DNA of 64,000 bases from Clostridioides difficile_A (GTDB lineage: Bacteria > Bacillota > Clostridia > Peptostreptococcales > Peptostreptococcaceae), in assembly GCA_945909635.1 (NCBI GenBank), contig OX246690.1, positions 3,224,001-3,288,000 of the forward strand. The letters run 5' to 3'. The notes under the pieces are model-generated. The model was not told the origin of the DNA, made no database searches, and worked only from the letters and a program-made list of their open reading frames with translations. The position numbers were made by a program, and so were the translations under genes. Numbering within the stretch: the stretch's first letter is position 1; every line of letters begins with the position of its first letter. Positions 43,702 through 52,419 of this stretch are shown in pieces.

Positions 43702-44331
43702 TTAACTTGCAAAGTCTTCCAATCTTGAATAAGCATCTTCTTCAGTATCCATAACTACACCTTTTTTGATTTCATCTTGAACTGTCTTAGGAAGTGAATC
43801 TATTCTTATTTTTGTTTTTTCTACTAAGGTTTTATTTCCACTATTATCATATTTATATAATGCTATATTTCCATTATCATTTTCAATCGTATATTTACCT
43901 TTTATAGTGGCATTCATTGCTTGTACATCTTTAGTGTCACTATATTTAGATTCTACTAGTACGATTTCATTTTTATCCATACTCTTTATTTCTTTACTTG
44001 GATACTCTTTTTTAAAATATGATACTATTTCTGATTTTGTCTTATCTAATAATGATTCTGGAACTATCCCAGCCATTGTAAGTGTTCTCTTATAATTAGT
44101 TTCATTTTCGCCTTCACTTTGAAGCCAAACTTCACAATTTTTATTTAATCCAAAAGCTTCTTTTGACTTTTCATTCATATTCGCACTAGTACTTACAACT
44201 TCACCAGTTTGAACTCCATTATGTTTTAATCTTGTCCCTATATAAACTCCACTACTTAATACAAATACTCCTACTAGTATTAAGGCAGATATTTTCCAAG
44301 GAAATAATTCTTTTTTCTTCTTTTCAAACAT
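43702..44331 (-). CDS. BofC C-terminal domain-like membrane-anchored protein
   Basis: A 209-residue protein with a basic N-terminus, one membrane helix (about 14-30, ALILVGVFVLSSGVYIG) and an extracytoplasmic domain. The last 75 residues (KGKYTIENDNGNIALYKYD... VEKTKIRIDSLPKTVQDEI... EEDAYSRLEDFAS) have the pattern of BofC C-terminal domains. In Bacillus subtilis bofC also lies beside ruvA-ruvB, which supports the call. In Bacillus BofC restrains SpoIVB protease signalling during sporulation. C. difficile lacks pro-sigmaK processing, so a different role is likely. AGGAGGC precedes the ATG at 44331. Confidence 0.6.
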   Translation of the reverse strand: MFEKKKKELFPWKISALILVGVFVLSSGVYIGTRLKHNGVQTGEVVSTSANMNEKSKEAFGLNKNCEVWLQSEGENETNYKRTLTMAGIVPESLLDKTKSEIVSYFKKEYPSKEIKSMDKNEIVLVESKYSDTKDVQAMNATIKGKYTIENDNGNIALYKYDNSGNKTLVEKTKIRIDSLPKTVQDEIKKGVVMDTEEDAYSRLEDFAS

Positions 44332-44479
44332 TGATTACGCCTCCTTTTTCTATTATTTTCTCCAAGCTGTAAGTTTTTATACAATTTAGGTAAATTTTAG
44401 AAGAAAATATATTTACATTTCAAATTACTCTAAGAATAGATATTTTATAAAAGAGAGTTTTCTCTTAAAGGTTATATTC

Positions 44480-44507
44480 TTGTAATTATATGGACATAAT
44501 TTATAAT
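44480..44507 (+). promoter_or_regulatory. Promoter of the DUF1540 gene
   Basis: TTGTAA (44480-44485), 16 bases, TATAAT (44502-44507) on the plus strand, about 27 bases before the start codon. Confidence 0.6.
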
Positions 44508-44533
44508 AAATAATCGTTTAGGAGGTAATAACT

Positions 44534-44857
44534 TTGGAAAGAATAAATTGTAATGTAACTAACTGCTCACATAATAATAGCCATATATGTTATGCAGATA
44601 AAATTTTTATAAATGGTGAAAAAGCTCACAATGATAGACATACTTGTTGTAGTTCATTTTTAGATGAGTCTATTTACAGCAATCTATCAAGCAATGTTAA
44701 TAATAGAAATTGTGAAGAATTAGTTTGTAGTGTAAAAAACTGTGAATACAATAAAGATGGTAGTTTATGTACACTTGACAATATATTGGTTGCTCCTGAA
44801 ACTGATAGAGTAAATCTTTATGTTGAAACATGTTGTTCTAGCTTTAAATGTAAATAA
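44534..44857 (+). CDS. DUF1540 cysteine-rich protein, two tandem repeats
   Basis: A 107-residue protein made of two DUF1540 units (about 3-45 and 60-104), each with the pattern C-N/S-V-x2-C-x-(H/Y)-(N)x5-C-x-A/L-x2-I and a closing TCCSSF. The Cys spacing suggests metal binding. Such proteins are common in spore-forming Clostridia, often of unknown function. Start is TTG at 44534, seven bases behind AGGAGG. A strong terminator follows at 44869-44960, so it is a single-gene unit. Confidence 0.82.
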   Translation: MERINCNVTNCSHNNSHICYADKIFINGEKAHNDRHTCCSSFLDESIYSNLSSNVNNRNCEELVCSVKNCEYNKDGSLCTLDNILVAPETDRVNLYVETCCSSFKCK

Positions 44858-44868
44858 TCACAATATAA

Positions 44869-44960
44869 ATAAATATAAGGGTGTCAAATATGACTAAACT
44901 AACATAGTGTAGAGTATCTACAACTATTAGTTTGATTATACTTGACACCCTTATTTATTT
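44869..44960 (+). terminator. Terminator of the DUF1540 gene
   Basis: Long stem AAGGGTGTCAA / TTGACACCCTT with an inner ACTAAACTAA / TTAGTTT arm, followed by TATTTATTTTG. Confidence 0.75.
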
Positions 44961-45128
44961 TGAATAAAATCTCATTATTATAATCATATATAATATTATA
45001 ACTGTAATTAAATTTGATAAATTTCTATAAATTGGTATAATCAATATGTAAATTGAATTTTAAATAAATTAGTCATAAAAATAAAATATCGAGTATATAG
45101 TGTTATATTAACTAGAAATGAGGTGCTT

Positions 45129-45983
45129 ATGAGTATATTTTACATTCAATTTCTTTATTTTGTGATTTATAGTTTTATAGGATGGTGTTGTGAGACTACA
45201 TATTGTTCAATTTTGCAAAAGAAATTTGTAAATAGAGGTTTTTTAAATGGACCATTTTGTCCTATATATGGCTTTGGAGCATTAGCGATAGTTGCTACAT
45301 TAACTCCTTTTGTACACAATATTCCCTTGTTGTTTTTATTTAGTATAATTATAACTAGTATAATGGAATATCTTACAAGCTTTGCATTAGAAAAAATATT
45401 TAATATGACCTGGTGGGATTATTCTAAGCACAAATTTAATATTCATGGCAGAGTTTGTCTAGAAAATTCACTTATGTTTGGTGTATTATCATTAATTGTA
45501 ATGCTTATAGTACATCCTATTGTAGTTGATTTAATTAACTCTATCCCTAAAAATATACTATCTATACTGGCTATATCTATAGAAGTTTATTTTGTTTTAG
45601 ATTTAGTAATTACAGTACATACAATCTTACAATTAAATGGCAAATTAAAACAAATCAATCTTATAATTAAAGAATTAAAAGATAAAAAAGAATACTACAA
45701 ACTTATTACACAGGAAACTATTGAAAACAAACTTGAGTCTTTGATTGAAAATAGACTTGAGACTTTAGAAGATAGATTTGAAATACTTAAGGAAAAAGAA
45801 AACTATCGTTATGTTAGAAACCGTATTGATGAGCTTAAAAATAAACTTAATAATTTATTGTCTAACCACAAATTACTTCATAGACGTATTATCAAAGCAT
45901 TCCCTAATATTAGCTCTAATAAACATAAAGATATTTTGAATAAAATCAAAGAAGACATTAAATCAATAAAAAAAGATAAATAG
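45129..45983 (+). CDS. Putative ABC transporter permease CmpB-like membrane protein (PF06541)
   Basis: A 284-residue protein with five or six membrane helices in the first 165 residues and the family motif 'YSFIGWCCETTYCSI ... NRGFLNGPFCPIYGFGA'. The second half (about 175-284) is charged and forms long heptad-containing helices (LIENRLETLEDRFEILKEK), probably a cytoplasmic coiled coil. Despite the family name no ATPase gene is adjacent. The ATG at 45129 is preferred over GTG 45123, which overlaps the GAGGTG ribosome site. A promoter-like TTGATA-N16-TATAAT lies about 85 bases upstream. Confidence 0.75.
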   Translation: MSIFYIQFLYFVIYSFIGWCCETTYCSILQKKFVNRGFLNGPFCPIYGFGALAIVATLTPFVHNIPLLFLFSIIITSIMEYLTSFALEKIFNMTWWDYSKHKFNIHGRVCLENSLMFGVLSLIVMLIVHPIVVDLINSIPKNILSILAISIEVYFVLDLVITVHTILQLNGKLKQINLIIKELKDKKEYYKLITQETIENKLESLIENRLETLEDRFEILKEKENYRYVRNRIDELKNKLNNLLSNHKLLHRRIIKAFPNISSNKHKDILNKIKEDIKSIKKDK

Positions 45984-46036
45984 TTTAATAAACATAATAT
46001 AAATTCAATAATAAAAATATTAATACATAATAGTAA

Positions 46037-46070
46037 GGATTAGAGTATTTTTTATAAAATACTCTAATCC
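46037..46070. terminator. Bidirectional terminator between the CmpB-like gene and the kinase gene
   Basis: Perfect 15-bp stem GGATTAGAGTATTTT / AAAATACTCTAATCC between two convergent genes. Confidence 0.8.
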
Positions 46071-46079
46071 ATTGATATT

Positions 46080-47516
46080 CTAATCCATCAGTATCTCAAC
46101 AGATTCTTTAAGTGTACTGACTTCTCCAACATTACCAGGGAAAATTATATATGGCATATTAGGAAATTTACTTTCTTTACCTGTCATCCATACTGGTATA
46201 CCAGGTTTTATTTGCCCCATTACTGTAGCTTTTTTTACTTTAAGTGCTTTAGTACCAACATCACTAGACGTAATCCCACCTTTAGCTATAATGAAGTTAG
46301 GCCTTACATTAAGCATACCAATTATACTAGTAACAGCATCTGATATCTCTACAGAAATCATAAGTTGTTTATCTTTATCGTTTGTATCTAAATCAAAACG
46401 CTCTCGCCTAGTATAAACAGCAACCGTTTTTCCACTACTTATTTTTTCTTCTACTACTTGTATAACTCTTTTTACTTCATTTTTTAGACCATTTTCCTGT
46501 AGAACTAAATGTTGATTAAACTCTATAAATTCTATCGGATATTTACAATTTTTAAGTTCTTCTAATTGCTGAGTGGTCTTATTTACATGTGAACCAACAA
46601 GTATAATCCCTCCATTAGTATTATCTTTTGAAACTAACTCATCTTTAGTAAGTAATGCCTTATCACTCACTCCTCCAAGGACCTTTGTTATAGCAGCAGC
46701 ACTTCTAAACATAAACTCTTTTCCACTATTTACTGCATGTATAAATGCAATTGCAAATACCTTTACATCTACATAGTCAGTTGCATTTACAATGACTTTA
46801 TTGAAATCTTTAACCATTTTAAGTTTTTCTGTTATAGCTTCAATCTTTAGTCCTCTAAGCTCTTCAGAAGAAATGTATATCATATCATTAGACTTGTACT
46901 TTCCATTTGTCTTTTCTTCACACCACTCACCTATATCAGAAGCTTTATAACCAAAAGACTTGTCTTTTGCAAATTCAGTCATGCCTGCTGGTATAAGCAT
47001 TTCTTCTTCTTTAACATAATGTATATTATCTATAGTGAATCTGCCACCTTCTTTAAAAAATGGCATTATTATTTCACCATCATACGTCTTTCTTGATAAT
47101 TTCTCTACTTCACTTTTTAACAAATCGGTTTCAAGAGGATAGTGTCCTCTCATTGTAGAATCACTACGACTTATAATTATAAAATCCTTATTAGTTTTTT
47201 TAGATACATCCACAATATTTTTTGATATTTCTCTATGTACTTCTGTTGTTTGATTAACAGTAAATCCCCTTGAATTAGTAAGTATAAAAAACATACTATT
47301 TTCTTCATTAAAACCTTGTTCTATACTATCTTTGTCCCAATCAGTATAAACAGAAATATCATGAACAGTCTGCACACCTGTTGGGTCATCATCTAATACG
47401 ATTATCTTTCTATCTAAATTTTTAAGTTCAGTTGCAAGAAGTTCATTTAATTTATCCTCATCTACTTCTTTAAAAGTATTAAGTATATCTATGCTAATTG
47501 GTTTTACTTCTCTCAT
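46080..47516 (-). CDS. Four-carbon acid sugar kinase family protein (DUF1537, OtnK/DtnK-like)
   Basis: A 478-residue kinase of the family that phosphorylates four-carbon acid sugars such as threonate, erythronate and 3-oxo-tetronates. Visible are the N-terminal 'KIIVLDDDPTGVQTVHDI' with its DDDPTG motif, 'IISRSDSTMRGHYPLETD' and the C-terminal nucleotide-binding part (GGIILVGSHVNKTTQQ; AKGGITSSDVGTKAL; FPGNVGE). It is the last gene of an operon with a GntP permease and an NAD-dependent reductase. The exact substrate cannot be told. No PdxA2-type or aldolase partner is present nearby. Confidence 0.88.
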   Translation of the reverse strand: MREVKPISIDILNTFKEVDEDKLNELLATELKNLDRKIIVLDDDPTGVQTVHDISVYTDWDKDSIEQGFNEENSMFFILTNSRGFTVNQTTEVHREISKNIVDVSKKTNKDFIIISRSDSTMRGHYPLETDLLKSEVEKLSRKTYDGEIIMPFFKEGGRFTIDNIHYVKEEEMLIPAGMTEFAKDKSFGYKASDIGEWCEEKTNGKYKSNDMIYISSEELRGLKIEAITEKLKMVKDFNKVIVNATDYVDVKVFAIAFIHAVNSGKEFMFRSAAAITKVLGGVSDKALLTKDELVSKDNTNGGIILVGSHVNKTTQQLEELKNCKYPIEFIEFNQHLVLQENGLKNEVKRVIQVVEEKISSGKTVAVYTRRERFDLDTNDKDKQLMISVEISDAVTSIIGMLNVRPNFIIAKGGITSSDVGTKALKVKKATVMGQIKPGIPVWMTGKESKFPNMPYIIFPGNVGEVSTLKESVEILMD

Positions 47517-47587
47517 TTAAAACGCCCCTTTATGTAATTTATGTAATCTGAATATAACCTATATAATATAACTCAATAGTTTATTAT

Positions 47588-48970
47588 TTATAATCCTGGA
47601 AGTGGTATAATTCCATTTATAACACTAAGTAATAGAACCATTATAAATGCTACAACTCCAGCAATAGTCCCTCCAATTGTCCAAGAATTTAAAGTATCTT
47701 TAACTGATAACCCACTAAATCTTGAGAGTACCCAGAACCCAGAATCATTTGGAAGAGAAAAACCAACTCCTCCAGCACATATAGCAAGCCCTACTAAAAC
47801 TGGTGACATACCAGTTGCCAAAATCGTAGGCCCTAAAATTGACGATGTCGTTACTAGGGCTACAGTAGCAGAACCTTGAGAAATCCTAAGTAGTGCACTT
47901 AACAAGAACCCAAGTACTATAACTGATATACTAAGACCAGACATAGTATCAACTAAGAAATTACCTATACCACTTGCATTTATAACACTACCAAATGCTC
48001 CCCCTGAGCCTGTTATTAATAGTATTAAACCAGCTGAATCAGCAGCTTCGATAACAACGTCTCCCATAGGTTTACTTATGTATTTCTTTAAAAATACTAT
48101 TGCTACTAATATCCCAAGAAGTATTGCTATGTTTTTATCTCCTATAAATGCAAGTATTCCACTAATTTTAGAACCTTTTTCCACAAACATACTAAACACA
48201 TTTGATACAAGTATAAGAAGTATTGGAAATAATAAAGAGAACATAGAAATTCCAAAACCTGGTACTTCAGAAGAGTTATCATTTTCAAGCTTAATGCTAT
48301 CTTCTCCCTGTTCTAAATTTTTTTCTCTATCATTCTCATCAATTGCATAGGACGGATATTTCTCAAAACGTTTTCCATAAAGCCATCCACCTACAAGAGC
48401 AGCTGGAAAAGCAACAATTATAGAATAAAGTATAAAACTACCCACATTCGCATTTACATTTGCTGCAACTGCCAAAGGTCCTGGTGTAGGTATTACAAGT
48501 GCATGTCCTACTATAGTCCCAACCCCTAATGCACATACAAAGACCATTAGAGATTTCTTAGTTACCCTTGAAACATACTTAATTATAGGCATCATTATAA
48601 CGAAAGCTGCATCCATAAAGACTGGAATTGAGATTAAAAATCCTGCTGTAGTTACAGCTAATGCACTATTTTTTTCTCCTGTTTTAGCTAACAAACCTTT
48701 TGCAATAGATTCTGTAGCTCTTGACTCTGAAAGAATATTTCCAAATATTATTCCAAGTCCAATTACAATACCTATACTTCCTAATGTATTTCCAAACCCA
48801 GTCGATATTGTAGTTGAAATTTCATTTATAGGCATTCTAACCATAAAACCTGTAATTATCGATGTTATAAGTAATGCTAAAAATGGATTTACTTTAAACT
48901 TAATAATCGATACAAGTAAAATTCCTATAGATATAACAAATGCTATCAAAAGTCCATATCCTGTAATCAT
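47588..48970 (-). CDS. GntP family gluconate / sugar-acid permease
   Basis: A 460-residue transporter with about twelve helices and GntP signatures: 'TTISTGFGNTLGSIGIVIGLG', 'IPVFMDAAFVIMMPI', 'PTPGPLAVA' and 'AICAGGVGFSLPNDSGFWV'. It should import a sugar acid by proton symport. A charged cytoplasmic loop lies at about 215-235 (ENDREKNLEQGEDS). The ATG at 48970 follows AAGGGG. It sits between the reductase and kinase genes, so it probably brings in the substrate they act on. Confidence 0.92.
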   Translation of the reverse strand: MITGYGLLIAFVISIGILLVSIIKFKVNPFLALLITSIITGFMVRMPINEISTTISTGFGNTLGSIGIVIGLGIIFGNILSESRATESIAKGLLAKTGEKNSALAVTTAGFLISIPVFMDAAFVIMMPIIKYVSRVTKKSLMVFVCALGVGTIVGHALVIPTPGPLAVAANVNANVGSFILYSIIVAFPAALVGGWLYGKRFEKYPSYAIDENDREKNLEQGEDSIKLENDNSSEVPGFGISMFSLLFPILLILVSNVFSMFVEKGSKISGILAFIGDKNIAILLGILVAIVFLKKYISKPMGDVVIEAADSAGLILLITGSGGAFGSVINASGIGNFLVDTMSGLSISVIVLGFLLSALLRISQGSATVALVTTSSILGPTILATGMSPVLVGLAICAGGVGFSLPNDSGFWVLSRFSGLSVKDTLNSWTIGGTIAGVVAFIMVLLLSVINGIIPLPGL

Positions 48971-49107
48971 AATTTTTACCCCTTTATCATTCTACTTTAT
49001 TATTTTATCAATCTTATTTTTTCTTTACTATGATAACTTAACTTTGCTGTATTTATATAATCTAATCTTAATAATATGTATTTACTACTACATCAATGTA
49101 TTTAAAA

Positions 49108-49998
49108 TTAATTATTATGTTTCTTTATTTCAACATCTGCTAATTTTTCAAAATACTGTGCTATTGCACCATGGTCATCTTCTAAATGCCCATGTACTTT
49201 TAGTGACTGCATGATTTCTAATAGTTGACTTGTCATAGGTAGTGGCACATCTAAATTGTGTGCTGTCTGCATTACATTCTTAATATCTTTTAGATTAATA
49301 GATATTTTACCACCTGGTTTAAAGTCACGATTCATAATCATTGGTATCTTTGCATCCAATATTGTACTGCCAGCTAGACCTCCTCTTATTGCCTTATAGA
49401 CTTTTTCTGGGTCTGCTCCTGCTTTTGCTGCAAGTACAAATGCCTCAGATACTGCTGCTATTGTCAAATTAACTATTACTTGATTTGTAAGTTTTGTAAC
49501 ACTTCCACTTCCATTATCTCCAATTAAAATAGATGAACTCCCCATTATATTAAAAAATGGCTCTACTTTTTTATAGATTTCTTCCTTGCCACCAGCCATA
49601 AAAGCAAGTGTACCATCAATTGCTTTTGGCTCTCCTCCGCTTACTGGAGAATCTATAAATTCGAAGTTCATTTCTTTTAACTTATTTGCACACAAAACAG
49701 ATTCTGTAGGAGTAACTGAACTCATATCCACTATTATACTTCCTTCTTTTAGAGTCTTTGTCAAACCATCTACTCCAAATAATACATCCTGTACAATAGC
49801 TCCATTTGGAAGAATTGTAAATACTAGCTCACACTCTTTACCCATTTCTAAAACACTTGCATATTTTGCTCCACATGATATAAGTTCATCCACAGCAGAT
49901 TTATTAATATCATACACAAAAAGATTACATCCATCTTTCAATAAATTTTTTGCCATTGGTTTTCCCATTATTCCTAATCCAATAAATCCTAACTTCAT
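49108..49998 (-). CDS. NAD(P)-dependent beta-hydroxyacid dehydrogenase (tartronate semialdehyde reductase / LtnD-like)
   Basis: A 296-residue enzyme of the 3-hydroxyisobutyrate dehydrogenase family. It has the Rossmann motif KLGFIGLGIMGKPMAKNLL, the substrate-binding 'FIDSPVSGGEPKAIDGTL' and the catalytic lysine region 'GNGSGSVTKLTNQVIVN'. In sugar-acid operons such enzymes oxidise L-threonate or reduce tartronate semialdehyde; here the neighbouring DUF1537 kinase favours a LtnD-like role. ATG 49998 is chosen because the upstream ATG at 50013 starts inside the GGAGGAAG ribosome site. It is the first gene of the operon, under the promoter at 50051-50079. Confidence 0.85.
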   Translation of the reverse strand: MKLGFIGLGIMGKPMAKNLLKDGCNLFVYDINKSAVDELISCGAKYASVLEMGKECELVFTILPNGAIVQDVLFGVDGLTKTLKEGSIIVDMSSVTPTESVLCANKLKEMNFEFIDSPVSGGEPKAIDGTLAFMAGGKEEIYKKVEPFFNIMGSSSILIGDNGSGSVTKLTNQVIVNLTIAAVSEAFVLAAKAGADPEKVYKAIRGGLAGSTILDAKIPMIMNRDFKPGGKISINLKDIKNVMQTAHNLDVPLPMTSQLLEIMQSLKVHGHLEDDHGAIAQYFEKLADVEIKKHNN

Positions 49999-50026
49999 TT
50001 TATCTTCCTCCATATCTTCACATTTT

Positions 50027-50079
50027 TGAAAACGGTTTTTTATGATTTAGAGTATACTACACACCAGTATACCGGTCAA
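50027..50079 (-). promoter_or_regulatory. Promoter, GntR-type operator and cre-like site of the sugar-acid operon
   Basis: On the minus strand TTGACC (50074-50079), 17 bases, TATACT (50051-50056). An imperfect palindrome CCAGTATACCGG (50064-50075) covers the end of the -35 and the spacer, in the style of FCD-type GntR operators. TGAAAACGGTTTTT (50027-50040) between promoter and gene matches most of the CcpA cre consensus. Confidence 0.6.
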
Positions 50080-50389
50080 TATAAATTCTAAAAGTATTTA
50101 TTTTAACAATAAATTGTATTTTTTATACATTTTTATTATATTTAGTTATTCTATATAATATTTAATACATACTATTAATTAAAAATACTACACTCTACTT
50201 CTCATATAATTTATACATTTAAATTACTCTAGTTCTAATATAAATCATATATCACTATCCAACAATTTTTCATATTTTGTCATCTTATATGTAATTTAGA
50301 TTTCAAAAGATTGACCTTATTTTTACTATGTTGTATGCTTAAAATTATATAAGTTTTTGTATTTTTATATTGTTTAGGGGGTATTATAT
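50080..50389 (+). promoter_or_regulatory. Intergenic region and promoter of the gntR-type regulator gene
   Basis: AT-rich, no ORF. TTGACC (50311-50316), 17 bases, TATGCT (50334-50339) on the plus strand forms a good promoter about 50 bases before the regulator gene. Nothing else stands out. Confidence 0.6.
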
Positions 50390-51061
50390 ATGGCTACATT
50401 TAAAAGATTACAAGAACAAGCATATGACTACTTAAAAGAATTGATACTGTCTGGAGAAATAGTAGAAAATGAAATATATTCCGAGACAAAGCTTGCTAGT
50501 GAAATAGGTATCTCCAGAACGCCAATAAGAGATGCTCTTCAAAGACTTAGCCAAGATGGATTTATAGATATAATTCCAAGTAAAGGTTTTAGAATTCATC
50601 AAATCACAGCAAATGAAATTGTAGAGATATTCCAAATACGCTCTGCGATAGAAGGATTTTGTACTTTTTTAATTACAAGTCAATACAAAGAACCTAGAGC
50701 AATTGAAACTATAAGTAAATTAAAATCTCTTTTAGATAAACAAAAAGAGATTTTATTAGGTGATAAAAACTTAAATTCATTTGCTGAATACGATACATTA
50801 TTTCACACAACAATAGTCTCATATGCTCAAAATACTGAATTTGATAAGATGTTTAACAGTTATATGTACAGAATAAAAAAACTAGCTCTTGACTCATTGT
50901 CACATGAGGGAAGACTTGAAACAACATTAAAAGAGCATACAGATATTTTTAATAATATAGCGAATGGATGTATTGAAGATGTTTACAGAACGACACTCGT
51001 TCATATGGAAACTCCTAAATACATTAATTTAGAAGATTTCTGCAACAATAAAATATTTTAA
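50390..51061 (+). CDS. GntR family transcriptional regulator (FCD/FadR subfamily)
   Basis: A 223-residue DNA-binding regulator. The N-terminal winged helix is clear (YDYLKELILSGEIVENEIY; LASEIGISRTPIRDALQRL; GFIDIIPSKGFRI). The C-terminal part is an all-helical FCD effector domain (EIFQIRSAIEGFCTFL; FHTTIVSYAQNTEF; LKEHTDIFNNIANG) with a metal-ligand-like histidine set. It is divergent from the reductase-permease-kinase operon and probably represses it until the sugar acid or a derivative binds. The ATG at 50390 follows AGGGGG. Confidence 0.92.
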   Translation: MATFKRLQEQAYDYLKELILSGEIVENEIYSETKLASEIGISRTPIRDALQRLSQDGFIDIIPSKGFRIHQITANEIVEIFQIRSAIEGFCTFLITSQYKEPRAIETISKLKSLLDKQKEILLGDKNLNSFAEYDTLFHTTIVSYAQNTEFDKMFNSYMYRIKKLALDSLSHEGRLETTLKEHTDIFNNIANGCIEDVYRTTLVHMETPKYINLEDFCNNKIF

Positions 51062-51164
51062 TATCATCTTTGGTAAAATTATATTTATATTAAATTAATT
51101 TCCTAGTTATAAAAAATAATCTATAATTATAGTGTAACTAATATTATTTTAAGGAGTGATTTTT

Positions 51165-51704
51165 TTGAACGAAGATGTTGTAACTAATGAAACAATCGAC
51201 AAAGATTATGCCATTGAAGAAGTTCGTATGGCATGTAAGCATTTTGGTGACTTATATTTTTATTTTTCCAAAGTGTTATTTGAAGAGTTTGGAGAAGATA
51301 AAACTAGCGAAATATTAAAGAAAGTTTTGTTTGAAAGGTCTGAAGAAAGAGCTATTGCTATGAGAGAAAGAGCTCATGAAAATGGAGAGGAATTAATTGC
51401 AGACAATATTATTAGCACAACTGATGTTCCATTCTTAGGCTGGGTTCCTGAATTTGAAGAGTTGCATTGCCCTTATGGTGCTTCCTGGCTTTCAAGATTT
51501 GAGGAAAATCCTTGGTTTAAAAAATTTGCATCTCTTTATTGTGATGTTACAGATACTACTGTCGCTGAAGTATTTACAGGAGATACATCCCACAAAATAA
51601 CAAAAAACATTCTATGGGGAGATAAAAGCTGTGAAAGAATATATTTCCATGATGATAAGGTATCTGAAGGTAAGTACACATATGGAAATAAAAATTGTAA
51701 ATAA
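51165..51704 (+). CDS. L-2-amino-thiazoline-4-carboxylic acid hydrolase-like protein
   Basis: A 179-residue soluble protein. It resembles the family PF14196 in its helical N-terminus (ACKHFGDLYFYFSKVLFEE), the central 'LHCPYGASWLSRFEENPWFKKFASLYCDVTD' region (split here: LHCPYGASW, then FKKFASLYCDVTD) and the conserved aromatic and cysteine positions toward the C-terminus. Pseudomonas enzymes of this family open a thiazoline ring on the way to cysteine; the substrate here is unknown. TTG 51165 is eight bases behind AAGGAG, whereas GTG 51156 overlaps that site. It stands alone. Confidence 0.5.
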   Translation: MNEDVVTNETIDKDYAIEEVRMACKHFGDLYFYFSKVLFEEFGEDKTSEILKKVLFERSEERAIAMRERAHENGEELIADNIISTTDVPFLGWVPEFEELHCPYGASWLSRFEENPWFKKFASLYCDVTDTTVAEVFTGDTSHKITKNILWGDKSCERIYFHDDKVSEGKYTYGNKNCK

Positions 51705-51965
51705 ATAAATTAAATTTTCTATATTCTTATACTATATTTTGTACTTTTTCATATAAATATTATAACTAGTCTTTTATTTTACTTTGGTTTAACTTAAAGA
51801 TAATTTAATTTTAATCTATATGTATTATCATATAGGTAATAAGAAAATTATCTTTATAAATTATAGTTTTAGTTTTATAATTTATAAAATATTTATGTTC
51901 TTTGTAAAATTTTTTAGGAGCTTCTAATGTTATGCTATAAAACTATCTTGAGAAGGGCTGATTGA

Positions 51966-52274
51966 ATGTTTAATAAAATATATGAAAAGAAAGAATTTAT
52001 AGTTTTTCAAGTTAAAAAAGGTTATGTAGTTTATAATACTAGAAAGAGTTTTGAAGAAGGTCACACACATTTAAAGCATTTTGAAGCAGCAAAGACAGCT
52101 ATTGATTTAGCAATAAATAAAAAGATTCCTAGAAGTAAAGATGGTTATTATCTGACTAGTTTAATTCGCATAAGTGATGATTGTTATTACATTGATAAGT
52201 TAAGCGAATTATTATATGTCAGAGAACAAAAAGGTAAAAAAGAAAAGTACTGTAATTCTGGTTATCAGATGTAG
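51966..52274 (+). CDS. Small conserved-looking hypothetical protein, 102 residues
   Basis: I do not recognise this protein. It is small, basic and soluble, with alternating strand and helix segments: KEFIVFQVKKGYVVYNT, then a HTHLKHFEAAKTAIDLAI helix, then YYLTSLIRISDDCYYIDKL. The pattern with a short hairpin-helix-strand could be a small nucleic-acid-binding or phage-type fold, but nothing proves it. AGAAGGG lies before the ATG. Coding is supported by normal codon use, a good start and a terminator directly after it (52317-52362). Confidence 0.65.
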   Translation: MFNKIYEKKEFIVFQVKKGYVVYNTRKSFEEGHTHLKHFEAAKTAIDLAINKKIPRSKDGYYLTSLIRISDDCYYIDKLSELLYVREQKGKKEKYCNSGYQM

Positions 52275-52316
52275 CAAGACTAGTTGTGAATTATAAGTAC
52301 CTTTAGTCTTAAAACC

Positions 52317-52362
52317 AAAGAGTATCAGTAAATTTACAAAATAACTTACTGATACTCTTTTT
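52317..52362. terminator. Bidirectional terminator between the hypothetical gene and the ABC exporter operon
   Basis: Perfect stem AAAGAGTATCAGTAA / TTACTGATACTCTTT with A and T runs, between convergent genes. Confidence 0.85.
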
Positions 52363-52419
52363 AATTATATTATTAATATTTAAATTTATTACAAAATTCT
52401 ATAAAAATTTTTATGCTAT

